Of a stretch of 64,000 bases of DNA, positions 11,873 to 24,359 are shown one piece after another. Source of the DNA: Babylonia areolata (lineage: Eukaryota; Mollusca; Gastropoda; Neogastropoda; Buccinidae); assembly GCF_041734735.1 (NCBI RefSeq), contig NC_134882.1:21094765-21158764 (forward strand), written 5' to 3'. The notes under the pieces were generated by a model, which saw only the letters and a list, made by a program, of their open reading frames with translations, made no database searches and was not told the DNA's origin. Both the position numbers and the translations under genes were made by a program. The stretch's first letter is position 1. Each line of letters opens with the position of its first letter.

Positions 11873-12244
11873 TGACACAGAGTTCTTTCACTGAAGATGG
11901 GGCCTGTGAAGAAGAGGGCTGATGGACATGAAGGCAGATCAGGTGACAGATGAACAGGCAGAAAGAGACTGCTAGTGAAGAAGGAGGAGGAGGAGGAATT
12001 AGAAAACTGGCCTCAGAAAACATGATTTCAGCAGCACATTATGACCGGGTCAGAAACATTTTTCTTCCACTGAAGCTGGAGCCGTGAAGACAGACAGACA
12101 AACATGAAGACAGACAAAGAAGAAGAAAGAGAAAGAGATGGACTGACAAGTGGTGGAGCAGGAAGAAGCCAGAAGACCTGGGACAACAAAGGCAGGGAGG
12201 GGAACAGGAAGTTGTTCCTCTCAGCTGTTGCCAAAACATGCTTG

Positions 12245-13395
12245 AAGCAGGATAAGACTAAATGAGGGATCAGGAGAGGGGAGAGAGAGTCAGACAGCAG
12301 GATAAAGACTAAATGAGGGATCAGGAGAGGGGAGAGAGAGTCAGACAGCAGGATAAAGACTAAATGAGGGATCAGGAGAGGGGAGAGAGAGTCAGACAGC
12401 AGGATAAAGACTAAATGAGGGATCAGGAGAGGGGAGAGAGTCAGACAGCAGGATAAAGACTAAATGACTTATGAGGGATCAGGAGAGGGGAGAGTCAGAC
12501 AGCAGGATAAAGACTAAACGAGGGATCAGGAGAGGGGAGAGAGAGTCACAGGATAAAGACTAAATGAGGGGTTAGGAGAGAGGAGAGAGAGTCAGACTGC
12601 AGGATAAAGACTAAATGAGGGATCAGGAGAGGGGAGAGAGAGTCACAGGATAAAGACTAAATGAAGGATCAGGAGAGGGGAGAGAGAGTCAGACAGCAGG
12701 ATAAAGACTAAATGGGGGATCAGGAGAGGGGAGAGAGAGTCAGACAGCAGGCTAAAGACTAAATAAGGGATCAGGAGAGGGGAGAGAGAGTAAGACAGCA
12801 GGATAAAGACTAAATGAGGGATCAGGAGAGAGTGTCAGACAGCAGGATAAAGACTAAATGAGGGATCAGGAGGGGGGAGAGAGAGTCACAGGATAAAGAC
12901 TAAATGAGGGATCAGGAGAGGGGAGAGAGAGTCAGACAGCAGGATAAAGACTAAATGAGGGATCAGGAGGGGGGAGAGAGTGAGGGATCAGGAGGGAGGA
13001 GAGAGTCAGACAGCAGGATAAAGACTAAACGAGGGATAAGGAGGGGGGAGAGAGTCAGACAGCAGGATAAAGACTAAATGAGGGATCAGGAGAGGGGAGA
13101 GAGAGTCAGACAGCAGGATAAAGACTAAATGAGGTATCAGGAGGGGGGAGAGAGTGAGGGATCAGGAGGGAGGAGAGAGTCAGACAGCAGGATAAAGACT
13201 AAACGAGGGATAAGGAGGGGGGAGAGAGTCAGACAGCAGGATAAAGACTAAATGAGGGATCAGGAGAGGGGAGAGAGAGTCAGACAGCAGGATAAAGACT
13301 AAATGAGGGATCAGGAGAGGGGGGAAAGAGTCACAGGATAAAGACTAAACGAGGTATCAGGAGAGGGGAGAGAGAGTCAGACAGTAGCCAGAGAC
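12245..13395. repeat. about 51-bp purine-rich minisatellite, about 22 copies
   Basis: The core 'aggataaagactaaatgagg' is followed by 'gatcaggagaggggagag'. Units vary in the number of 'gagaga' steps and in the 'agacagc' link. Higher-order duplication is visible near 12.96-13.25 kb. Confidence 0.95.
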
Positions 13396-13441
13396 AGGTG
13401 GGAGATAGGGGGGAGGGCAAGGGTGGGATGCTGACATCTGC

Positions 13442-13445
<4 letters not shown>

Positions 13446-13480
<35 letters not shown>
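13446..13480. repeat. GT microsatellite
   Basis: An uninterrupted GT run of about 34 bp. Confidence 0.9.
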
Positions 13481-13481
<1 letters not shown>

Positions 13482-13639
13482 GAGACAGAGAGAGTGATGA
13501 GGCAGGGAGGGAAGCAGCCAGATACCTATAATGTGTGTACATCACCTTCAGATTGCCATCCTCAGGACTGCTGTGCAAGTGTGATAAGGCAGGCATGTGC
13601 AGGAGCTGCTTCAAGCCTGGAGCTCTGTAGCTGTGTGTG

Positions 13640-14178
13640 TGTGTTACAACCACTGCATGGGGCTTGGTGTGCTAAGGACTGTGTTCCTAGTTGTGACTGA
13701 CAGACACAGTGTTCCATAGCTGTGTGTGTGTGTGTGTGTGTGTGTGTGGTGGGGGGTGGGGGTGGGGTTACAACCACTGCATGGGGCTTGGTGTACTAAG
13801 GACTGTGTTCCTAGTTGTGACTGACAGACTCAGTGCTCCATAGCTGTGTGTGGGGGTGGTGGGGTGTGGTGGGGGGGGGGGGTTACAACCACTGCATGGG
13901 GCTTGGTGTGCTAAGGACTGTGTTCCTAGTTGTGACTGACAGACACAGTGCTCCATAGCTGTGTGTGGGGGGGTGGGAGGGTGGGGGGTTACAACCACTG
14001 CATGGGGCTTGGTGTGCTAAGGACTGTGTTCCTAGTTGTGACTGACAAACACAGTGCTCCATAGCTCTGTGTGTGTGTGTGTGGGGGGGGGGGGTTACAA
14101 CCACTGCAAGGGGCTTGGTGTGTTAAGGACTGTGTTCCTATTTGTGACTGACAGACACAGTGCTCCATAGCTGTGTGT

Positions 14179-14209
<31 letters not shown>

Positions 14210-14290
14210 TTACAACCACTGCATGGGGCTTGGTGTACTAAGGACTGTTCCTAGTTGTGACTCACAAACACAGTGCTCCATAGCTGTAGA
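13640..14290. repeat. about 106-125 bp minisatellite, 6 copies, with G/GT expansions
   Basis: 'gttacaaccactgcatgggg' recurs near 13643, 13768, 13882, 13988, 14094 and 14210. Each copy ends in its own GT and poly(G) expansion, which accounts for the spacing differences. Confidence 0.93.
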
Positions 14291-15033
14291 TCTGTAGCCA
14301 CCATAACCCAGACACAATGATGAATCAATATCAACACAAACAAATCCAAACACATACATGCAAACACAGCATCACCCTCATCCCGCATTCCCTCTTCATC
14401 CCCCACCCCACCCCCACCACACACACACTCAAGAAACACTTTGATAGACAGATGCCTGCACGTTCACATTCATGATGTGCCAGTCAAAAATCCCTCAACT
14501 GCTTGTCTCATCAATTCTCCACAGGAGACCAAAAGGATGGAACAAAAAGAGAGAGACCAACCGACCGACAAAGAGAGAAAGCATTCATTCGTACATAAGA
14601 AGGCCAAGCTTTGTATGCATGCATGCTGGAAATATGCGTGCCTGCCTGCATGCAAGCCTGGCCAGCAATGGCTTTCCCCCATCCTCTTTGATGGCTCGGT
14701 GCATTAGGAGGCCAGCAATCTGGGAGCAAATCCTATCAGCCCTGGTAGCCAGGCAATCAGCTGCAGATCAATAAGCTATTAGTCAATTACCTGCCACTTT
14801 CCTGACAGCCACAACACACCAGGCTCTCTGATTTGTGCAACATGCACAACACATGCTCTGTTTGCTCCTGCTGCTCCTGCTTTCTCCATCAGATGCAAGC
14901 ATCTGACATAGCCGACAGATGGGTCACTGAAATTTTATCAGGTCAGTTTTCCTTCAACTTCTCCCTCGAATCTGAGAAGTCATTGGGGAGATGCACAGAA
15001 GAACTGTTCACTAGAGAAGTCATTGGGGAGATG
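14291..15033. other. unique interval with a possible regulatory cluster
   Basis: No gene is seen. Around 14755-14810 lie CAGCTG, 'atcaataag', ATTAG, TCAATTA and TGACAG within about 55 bases, suggestive of E-box, homeodomain and TALE-type sites. A 23-bp duplication ('agaagtcattggggagatgc') occurs at about 14978 and 15016. Confidence 0.3.
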
Positions 15034-15225
15034 CACATACCCTACACCATCCATCCAATCCATATACCCTACACCATCCAACAAATCCACATACCCTACA
15101 CCATCCAACAAATCCACATACCCTACACCACACTTGTATTGTAAGCAGATGCCCAACAAGCAGGGTATCCCAATGTGTTTAGTCAGGCCTTGAGGGAAAC
15201 AATAACAATAAATAAATGAATAAAC
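15034..15225 (+). mobile_element. diverged SINE with internally amplified 27-bp segment
   Basis: 'gtaagcagatgcc' and 'agtcaggccttgaggg' (15141-15195) match the 3' half of the SINE at 58.0 and 59.95 kb, followed by an A-rich 'aataaataaatg' tail. Its central motif, 'aatccatatacgctacacca' in the other copies, is here present as about four 27-bp tandem units starting at 15034, 15061, 15088 and 15115. The 5' head is lost. Confidence 0.65.
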
Positions 15226-15304
15226 CATAAAACAAAAAGAAAGAAAACACAATAAAATAAAATAAAACAAAGCCTAGGTCTGTGCAAATAGTTTTCCTGC
15301 CCAT

Positions 15305-15492
15305 TCTGCAATGGTGTCAGTCCGGTTTTTTTGGGTCTTCCTCTCAGTGGTGTCAGTACGGTTTTGGGGGTCTTCCTCTCAATGGTGTCAGTCTGGTCTT
15401 TTGGGGTCTTCCTCTCAATGGCGTCAGTCCGGTCTTTTGGGGTCCTCCTCTCAATGGTGTCAGACCGGTCTTTTGGGGTCTTCCTCTCAATC
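15305..15492. repeat. 36-bp minisatellite, 5 copies
   Basis: The core 'ggtgtcagtccggtcttttg' is followed by 'gggtcttcctctcaat'. The unit is divisible by three, so a KTPKDRTDTIER-type frame is open on the minus strand; an indel breaks its phase after four units. Confidence 0.92.
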
Positions 15493-15689
15493 TCTTTATT
15501 CCAACAGTTCATGGAGGACTGTTTCAGCAAGACCATTGGATCTTGTTACCTGGACATTCCATAGCTCTCTTTTTCTGAACTGATGTCAGCAGATCTCCAT
15601 AACGTCCAGTGTGCTTCTTGATGGGTTTGATTAATACATACTGCTTTTCATTAGAAATGAAGCCTTCTTGTTTTATATTTGATGACAGG

Positions 15690-15905
15690 TGGTTTGATGT
15701 TTTCCTGACAGTGTGGGAGCCCGGTTTGTTAAGCATGTCATCAGGTCATTACTGCTATTTTCCTGACAGTGTGGGAGCCTGGCTTGTTAAGCATGTCATC
15801 AGGTCATTACTGCTATTTTCCTGACAGTGTGGGAGCCTGGCTTGTCCAGCATGTCATCAGGTTATTACTGCTGCTTTCCTGACAGTGTGGGAGCCTGGCT
15901 TGTAA
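15690..15905. repeat. about 57-bp minisatellite, about 4 copies
   Basis: The core 'ttcctgacagtgtgggagcc' is followed by 'tggcttgttaagcatgtc'. It abuts the 3' side of the LINE fragment at 15.9 kb. Confidence 0.9.
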
Positions 15906-16798
15906 GATGGTGTTGTTTAGGGAGTAAAAGTGGAAGCAGGCAGGGGATTGTGCGATGCTCATGGTGTAGCATTTTGAAGCGTTGAAACGCATACCCCATT
16001 TGTCTGCCCATGACTCCAGTGACTTAAAGGTCCTCTTGTAAGGGTGTGGTGGTCTTGGAAGCCGTTGATCTCCCTGTAGATGAGGCAGTCGTCTGCAAAT
16101 AAACACACATGGGATTTGACTGTTTCGGGGAGGTCATTTATATGGCATAGGAATAGGAGGGGGCCACGCACAGTGCCCTGTGGCACTCCTGAGTCGACAG
16201 TTGTGGCACTGGATGAACTACCTTCTACAACCACTTGCATAGTATGCTCTGTTAGGAAACAGGTAAGCCAGGTGTGGAGGGTACCGGTGATGCCGTAACT
16301 GGCCAACTTGTGGAGGAGACGGTCATGGGGTACAGTGTCAAAGGCTTTTGAGAAGTCCAATATAGCCATATCCACTTGCTTCCATTTGTCAAAGGACATC
16401 AGGAGATCGTTGGTAGTGGTAAGCAGTTGGGTCTCAGTGGAGAAGCCTGAGTAGAAGCCGTGGTTTAGGTTAGTGAGTATTTTATGTTGTTCAAGATGGG
16501 ACATGATGTGGCGGTAGACTATATGTTCAAGTAGTTTGCAGCATACAGAGGTCAGTGAGATTGGGCGATAGTTTGATGGAGGATGCCGGTCACCTTTCTT
16601 GAAAGCGCAGGATATGTTGGCTCTAAGCCAGTCTTGTGGTAGGCGTCCCGTGTCCAATGAAGTTTGAAAGATTGTGGTCAGGATGGGGGCAAGGTTTTCA
16701 GCTAGGTTCTTAAGTACTCGGTTTGGGATGTTGTCCAGTCCTGAGGCTTTGTTGGGGTTTAGTTGGTTAAGCAGCTTGGCTACCCCATTGGAGCTCTG
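15900..16798 (-). mobile_element. non-LTR retrotransposon fragment, reverse transcriptase domain
   Basis: Read on the minus strand, an open frame from about 16798 to 15959 carries RT blocks: NYRPISLTSVCCKLLEHI, DFSKAFDTVPHDRLLHKL, SGVPQGTVRGPLLF and the catalytic LFADDCLIY (F-x-D-D). A thumb segment, WADKWGMRFNASKCY, follows in another frame, so at least one frameshift separates palm and thumb. The endonuclease half is missing: the copy begins in the region preceding RT and meets a GA-rich array at about 16800. It ends in the tandem repeat at 15.7-15.9 kb. Motif style suggests the Jockey/CR1 side of the LINE tree; a tree would be needed to fix the clade. Confidence 0.9.
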
Positions 16799-16805
16799 AA
16801 AGACC

Positions 16806-17408
16806 TATTTCCAGCGCACAATATACATGAGAAAGATAGTGAGTGAGGGAGAGATAGTCCACAATACACATATGAGAGAGAGAGATGGAGGGAGGGGGGG
16901 AGAGATAGTCCACACTATACATATGAGAGAGAGAGAGCGAGGGAGAGATATTCCACAATATACATATGAGAGAGAAGGAGGGAGGGAGAGATAGTCCACA
17001 ATATACATATGAGAGAGAGGGAGGGAGAGAGATAGTCCACAATATACATATGAGAGAGAGGGAGGGGGGAGAGATAGTCCACAATATACATGAGAGGGAG
17101 GGAGGGAGAGATAGTCCACAATAAACATATGAGCGGGAGGGAGGGAGGGAGGGAGAGATGGTCCACAATATACATATGAGAGGGAGGGAGGGAGGGATAG
17201 TCCTTAATATACATATGAGAGAGAGGGAGGGAGAGATGGTCCACAATATACATATGAGAGGGAGGGAGGGAGGGATAGTCCTTAATATACATATGAGAGA
17301 GAGGGAGGGAGAGATAGTCCACAATATACATATGAGAGAGAGGGAGGGAGGGAGACAGAGTCCACAATATACATATGAGAGGGAGGGAGGGAGACAGAGT
17401 CTACAATA
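16806..17408. repeat. about 38-45 bp GA-rich minisatellite
   Basis: The core 'agtccacaatatacatatga' is separated by variable gagaga and gagggaggga tracts, about 14 copies. All frames on both strands stay largely open, producing spurious ORFs of up to 283 codons. Confidence 0.95.
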
Positions 17409-18130
<722 letters not shown>

Positions 18131-19250
18131 GTGCACGCACATGTGTATTTGTATGCAAATGTGTGCATGCCTGCCAGCCTGCCTTGGCTTTGTTGTAAAT
18201 TACCCACTGGCAAAATGATGAGAAGACAAAGACATTTAACTGAAGCACACATACACACATGTAATTCATGTTTTCTGGGTTTTTTCCTTAGGACAGGAGT
18301 AGGTGAGGTGCAAACACTAATCCTAATATGTGATCCTTACATGAATTACCTGAAATGTGTTTCAGATGCCCACTTTTCTCTAATAAAATATCTTTTTTCA
18401 ACAATGATTATACACAGCACGCAGGAAAGCATTCTGTTATCATATCCAGTTCACTGGCTGATATGTGAACAAGATAGTGGTGACAACAATACCAGGCACC
18501 TGGTAGTATCTGTGATAAACATATGATAAATCTCAAAGGCTTCCCTGATAAAACATGCAATTTACTTAACACGTATTTCTTGATGTGACCTTTATTTCTG
18601 TGCACTGGTATCTGATAAAGATGAGGTCAAATCTAAACTCTTCCAGTCACTGGCTGTCCCACAAATCAGCCACATCGTAAATAACCTGGCTCAGTCACAA
18701 GATACCTGTGTATGTTTGCCAATCCTGTCTTCGTTCCTCTCCAGTCAGAAGTGTCAGTCTCTGGTATGATGGGGTCAGCTCTGAATCAATTGGAATGGGC
18801 TTTGCTACAAGGACACCCACTCCCTCCCAAATCCCCAACCAATTAAAAGCAAAACAAAACAAAAACCAGTAACATGAGCATGCCCTGTGCATCAAACTTA
18901 CAGTTGTTCAAAATGAATACTTCAAAAGAAATGAGAAATAAGTAGTGAATGTTATCCAATATGGCACTACTGATGTACAGGTAAAGAAAACAAAAACAAG
19001 TGTGTGAAAAATTATACTGACTGAAATTATAAAAAAACAACAAAAAAACAAAAAGTTCCCAAAACTACATTAAGGCAAGTGTGGTCCTTTTTTTTCTCTC
19101 TCTTTTTTGGGGGTGGGGTGGGGGGGAAAGATAAGCTCTTGAATGTCAGTGCAACAATTTAAATTGGTAGTGGTTTTTGTGTGTGTGTGTCTTCAAGTCC
19201 CCACCCCCCAAACAATGCTGACACCATCTTTTCATGGCTCTTCAAAGACA
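18131..19250. other. interval without a supported gene
   Basis: Unique A/T-leaning DNA. Four TGATAAA motifs lie at 18513, 18524, 18546 and 18613, which may be chance. A T run and G run occur at 19088-19125. Confidence 0.5.
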
Positions 19251-20245
19251 TCATCCATCACTCCACACCACCCCTCCCTTACTGTGCCCACCCTCACCTC
19301 CCCCCAGCCCTCCCTTACTGTGCTCACCCTCACCTCCCCCCACCCCTCCCTTACTGTGCCCACCCTCACCTCCCCCACCCCTCCCTTACTGTGCCCACCC
19401 TCACCTCTCCCACCCCTCCCTTACTGTGCCCACCCTCACCTCCCCCCCCCCTCCCTTACTGTGCCCACCCTCACCTCCCCCACCCCTCCCTTACTGTGCC
19501 CACCCTCACCTCCCCCCCCCCTCCCTTACTGTGCCCCCCCTCACCTCCCCCCCCCCTTACTGTGCCCACCCTCACCTCCCCCCCCACTCCCTTACTGTGC
19601 CCACCCTCACCTCCCCCCCCTTACTGTGCCCACCCTCACCTCCCACCCTCACCTCCCCCCCCCCCTTACTGTGCCCACCCTCACCTCCCCCCCCCCCCAC
19701 TCCCTTACTGTGCCCACCCTCACCTCCCCCCCCCTTACTGTGCCCACCCTCACCTCCCCCTACGCTTCCCTTACTGTGCCCACCCTCACCTCTCCCACCC
19801 TTCCCTTCCTGTGCCCACCCTCACCTCTCCCACCCCTCCCTTACTGTGCCCACCCTCACCTCTCCCACCCTTCCCTTCCTGTGCCCACCCTCACCTCTCC
19901 CACCCCTCCCTTACTGTGCCCACCCTCACCTCCCCCACCCCTCCCTTACTGTGCCCACCCTCACCTCTCCCACCCCTCCCTTCCTGTGCCCACCCTCACC
20001 TCCCCCACCCCTCCCTGACCCTCACCTCCCCCACCCCTCCCTTACTGTGCCCACCCTCACCTCCCCCAACCCTCCCTTACTGTGCCCACCCTCACCTCCC
20101 CCCAACCCTCCCTTACTGTGCCCACCCTCACCTCCCCCACCCCTCCCTTACTGTGCCCACCCTCACCTCCCCCCAACCCTCCCTTACTGTGCCCACCCTC
20201 ACCTCCCCCTACGCTTCCCTTACTGTGCCCAGCCACACCGTTCCC
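19250..20245. repeat. about 35-bp pyrimidine-rich minisatellite, about 28 copies
   Basis: The core 'tcccttactgtgcccaccct' is followed by 'cacctcccccacccc', with variable C runs. The plus strand is almost purine-free over about 1 kb. All three plus frames remain open for 290-360 codons and are artefacts. Confidence 0.96.
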
Positions 20246-20819
20246 ACAACCCAGTCTTAAGGTCACGTGGCAGTCTTCCTGTAGCATAGCAACCGAAATG
20301 GGACAGAGCAATCATCACCAGTGAATCCAAAGGACAGGACACTTTCCAGGACACTTGCCAAGCAACCACCATCTGTCGACCTCATTTGGATTATTGACGG
20401 TCATGGTGGCAGGTTCCGTGGTCGTTCTGATGGTAACACAAACGTGTGAGGTCCCTGGACCAATCTCGGTACTTTTTGTTTCTTCCAGAGTGTTGTCATC
20501 GTATTGACTGCTGTGGGTCATTTCATTCTGTGCAACCAGCCTCGAAACAATCCGTTGCCACAGTACGGGTAGATCAATGCTGAAGCATTACGTCAGCACA
20601 GTCAACATCCTGCTGGGAAATGTTTTATTCCCTGTTGCTTGAGACACCAAAGGTAACTGGTTGGGAAATGTATTCTACCACAGCAGATGATGAACACACA
20701 CCAGATAACTTGTTCACCCATCATTACTGGACACAATCAACCCAATGAAAAATGTTCACTGCCAGAACCTTTCTCAACCATACCAACTCACAATAAAGCA
20801 TCTCACTTGGCACCGTGTA
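20246..20819. other. unique interval, weak coding potential only
   Basis: A 68-codon minus-strand frame at 20315-20521 has ordinary-looking composition (STEIGPGTSHVCVTIR), but there is no domain and no convincing splice pair. Nothing firmer is seen. Confidence 0.3.
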
Positions 20820-21045
20820 AAAACATCAACCACCTGTTTTTCTAAACACTTTTTTCTTTCTAGATAGCAGTAGGCCTAATGTTCACAATGTTAAACAAGC
20901 CATGTTATTTATTCAAAGCATCAACCACCTGTTTTTCCAAACACTTTCTTTCTAGATATCAGTAGGCCCAATGTTCTCAATGTTAAACAAGTCATGTTAT
21001 TCATTCAAAACATCAACACCTGTTTTTTCAAACACTTTTTTCTTT
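20820..21045. repeat. about 90-bp repeat, 2.5 copies
   Basis: 'catcaaccacctgtttttc' followed by 'ctttctagatagcagtagg' recurs near 20823, 20920 and 21010; the last copy is partial. Confidence 0.85.
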
Positions 21046-21184
21046 CTGTAACAAAAGAAAGAAAAAAAAGGGAAAAACAGAAAGCAGCAGTGGGCCCAAT
21101 GTCGTGTAATAAATTCAAGAAAGACCAGGTGTGTGTAGTCACTGTGATAGAATTCAACCACTGGCACGCACCTTGACCCAGAAT

Positions 21185-21735
21185 GTTTTGTTGTGATGTC
21201 TGTTGAATACTCAACATCTCATTTTGTTGTGATGCCTGTTGAATACTCAACATCTCACTTTGATGTGACGCCTGTTGAATACTCAACAGCTCACTTTGTT
21301 GTGAGCCTGTTGAATACTCAACATCTCACTTTGATGTGACGCCTGTTGAATACTCAACATCTCACTTTGATGTGACGCCTGTTGAATACTCAACAGTTCA
21401 CTTTGTTGTGAGCCTGTTGAATACTCAACAGTTCACTCTGATGATGTCTGTTGAATACTCAACATCTCACTTTGATGTGACGCCTGTTGAATACTCAACA
21501 GTTCACTCTGATGATGTCTGTTGAATACTCAACAGTTCACTTTGATGTCATGCCTGTTGAATACTCAACATCTCACTTTGATGCAATGCCTGTTGAATAC
21601 TCAACAGTTCTATTTGTGATGATGCCTGTTCAATACTCAACTGTTCACTTTGTTGTGATGCCTGTTGAATACTCAACAGTTCACTTTGATGATGCCTGTT
21701 GAATACTCAGCATCTCACTCTGATGTGATGACTTA
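21185..21735. repeat. about 30-36 bp minisatellite with a palindromic core, about 16 copies
   Basis: Each unit carries TGTTGAATACTCAACA, a 6-bp inverted repeat around ATAC, followed by 'tctcactttgatgtgatgcc' or a shorter variant. Confidence 0.94.
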
Positions 21736-22109
21736 GAATACTCAACCTTTCACCCCAAGTATGTCTGACGTTTCAAACTATGTGTGCCTAGAAGGCTGCG
21801 TGTGCACTAATTTAACTCCCCATCTTCCATTTCTCTGTCCTGTGTAATCATGGTCTGGCTAACCTGATGGTGATTATCATCAATATTCATAAAGGAAAGA
21901 GGAGTAAGAAGAATGAGAGAGGCTGAGACTGAGGCAGATGCAGAAAAACAGAAAATCATGAAGCAGTGCTATTGGAACAGCCAACATTTCTTGAACAGAA
22001 ATCCAAATGTGGTGTCACAAAACAAAACAACAAAAGTTTCACACAAAATCCCAAGGAAGCTTCTATTTCTCTTTACTGAGACTGACAGCCAGATTGACAG
22101 AGAAACAGA

Positions 22110-23095
22110 CGGAGTAATAAGTCATAAGCTCTGTGTAGCCTAAAACCATGACAGTTTATCTATCAAATAGCTGGACAACACAACAGCTACTGACAGAAAA
22201 AAAGAGAGAGTAATATGTCATAAGCTCTGTGTAGCCTAAAACCATGACAGTTTATCTATCAAATAGCTGGACAACACAACAGCTACTGACAGAAAAAAGA
22301 GAGAGTAATATGTCATAAGCTATGTGTAGCCTAAAACCATGATAGCTTACCAAACTGCTGGACAACAGTTACTGACAGAAAAAAAGAGAGTAATATGTCA
22401 TAAGCTCTAAGTATCCTAAAACCATGACAGTTTATCTATCAAATAGCTGGACAACACAACAGCTACTGACAGAAAAAAAGAGAGAGTAATATGTCATAGG
22501 CTCTGTGTAGCCTAAAACCATGACAGTTTATCTATCAAATAGCTGGACAACACAACAGCTACTGACAGAAAAAAAGAGAGAGTAATATGTCATAGGCTCT
22601 GTGTAGCCTAAAACCATGACAGTTTATCTATCAAATAGCTGGACAACACAACAGCTACTGACAGAAAAAAAGAGAGAGTCATATGTCATAAGCTCTGTGT
22701 AGCCTAAAACCATGACAGTTTATCTATCAAATAGCTGGACAACACAACAGCTACTGACAGAAAAAAAGAGAGAGTCATATGTCATAAGCTATGTGTAGCC
22801 TAAAACCATGATAGCTTACCAAACTGCTGGACAACACAACAGCTACTGACAGAAAAAAAAAAGAGAGTAATATGTCATAAGCTCTGTGTAGCCTAAAACC
22901 ATGACTGTTTATCTATCAAACAGCTGGACAACACAACAGCTACTGACAGAGAAAGAGAGATGAAATAATATGTCATAAGCTCTGTGTAGCCTAAAACCAT
23001 GACAGTTTATCTATCAAACAGCTGGACAACACAACAGCTACTGACAGAAAATAAGAGACAGTAATATGTCATAAGCTCTGTGTATCCTGAAACCA
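22110..23095. repeat. about 95-bp minisatellite, about 11 copies
   Basis: The core 'gtcataagctctgtgtagcc' is followed by 'taaaaccatgacagtttatc' and 'gctggacaacacaacagc'. Spacing is about 95 bp from 22121. Two copies carry the 'agcttaccaaactgctgg' variant. Confidence 0.95.
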
Positions 23096-23214
23096 TTGGT
23101 GCTCCAAATGAAATCAGACTTTGGTGGAGAGGGAGAAATAAGATATGTTGCTGTTTCATAACTGATCATTCCTTCAAGAAGTGATTTTAAATAACCCCCT
23201 CACCCCCTTCCCCA

Positions 23215-23490
23215 CATTTAGGCCCAGCAAAGAATTCATCACACAACTCACTGTCCGCTTTTGTAACAATTCAGATTTTTAGAACAATGACTTCAATCCT
23301 CTCCCAATCCATACATTTACTGATTTAGGCCCAGCAAAGAATTTATCACACAATTAATTGTCCACATTTCTAAGAATTCTGGTTAAAAAAAAAATTAATG
23401 ATGACCCCCACAATCACCTTGCATCCTCGTATTTATATTGGCCTAGCAAATCATTTATCACACAACTCATTGTCATCAACTTTGGAGGCT
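23215..23490. repeat. about 110-bp repeat, 3 diverged copies
   Basis: 'ggcccagcaaagaattcatc' followed by 'acacaactcactgtcc' recurs near 23220, 23327 and 23441. Confidence 0.8.
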
Positions 23491-23569
23491 TGTTTAGCAT
23501 GCACAGGGCATGATCCCAAAATGTCATGATGTGCCTAGTCCCCACAATCCTTCCTCTCCCCACCTCCCT

Positions 23570-23810
23570 GGCAACACATCTATTAGCTCTGGATCAACAC
23601 ACTTCAATACATCTATTAGCTTTGGATCAACACGCTTCAATACATCTATTAGCTTTGGATCAACACGCTTCAATACATCTATTAGCTTTGGATCAACACG
23701 CTTCAATCAGTGTGTGCCTGACTTGTCAATCCCACACTTCCATGGTAACACATCTATCAGCTCTGGATCAACACGCTTTCAATCAGTGTGTGCCCGACCT
23801 GTCAATTCCA
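23570..23810. repeat. 36-bp minisatellite plus a longer duplication
   Basis: The core 'acatctattagctttggatc' is followed by 'aacacgcttcaat', five to six copies. A larger duplication containing 'caatcagtgtgtgcc' is superimposed at 23.70-23.81 kb. Confidence 0.9.
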
Positions 23811-24359
23811 CACTTCAGACAGGTGCACACAGACATGCACGGCTACAAGTTCATGTGGGTAAGCCAGTACTCACAACACACACACACACACACAAACACA
23901 CGGCAACACACAATGTGAATCCTTGGTTTCAACCAACTGTCCAAGCAGGGAAGTATCCATATCATTGTACTGGGGATGCAGTGGGAACTAGAGAAAAGTG
24001 AGAGGGTAGGGGGGGCACAGAGACAGACACAGACAGAGAGACGAACACTCAGACAAATACAAACAATTGACAGGAAGGAAGAGGCAAAGAGAGCACCAAT
24101 CAAGCCTGCTGTTCATGCACGTAAAGCTTTTTTCGTCATGGGTCAGAGATGACACACAGAATTACAGTTCCTGGCTGGGAAACCTGTTGCTTGCGCACGG
24201 CACGAGCCCCGCGATGTGTGAATGAATGCTCGTGCATTGTAGGCTGACTTCCCCCGTTCGTTTGTGGGATGGAAGCCGACGACATATCTACCCCCCACCC
24301 CCACCATCCTCTCTCTTTCTCTCTCTGCATCCTTTGTCTAGAATTCCATTACCAGTGCA
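23811..24359. other. no gene seen
   Basis: A CA run lies at 23877-23900 and GA/CA-rich DNA follows at 24.0-24.07 kb. From about 24.12 kb the sequence becomes unique and CpG-containing, leading into the promoter candidate. Confidence 0.5.

Noticed and set aside
15183-15536. Minus ORF with KTPKDRTDTIER repeats
   Set aside because: It looks hydrophilic and protein-like, but the 36-bp array loses phase after four units and continues into SINE-tail DNA.
18500-18620. Four TGATAAA words as a GATA-factor enhancer
   Set aside because: In A/T-rich DNA this is weak evidence and could be chance.
19181-20289. Three overlapping plus-strand ORFs of 291-359 codons
   Set aside because: All three frames of one pyrimidine-only tandem repeat are open at once; there is no domain or start context.
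20315-20521. 68-codon minus ORF as an exon
   Set aside because: Natural composition, but no acceptor/donor pair, partner exon or recognisable domain.
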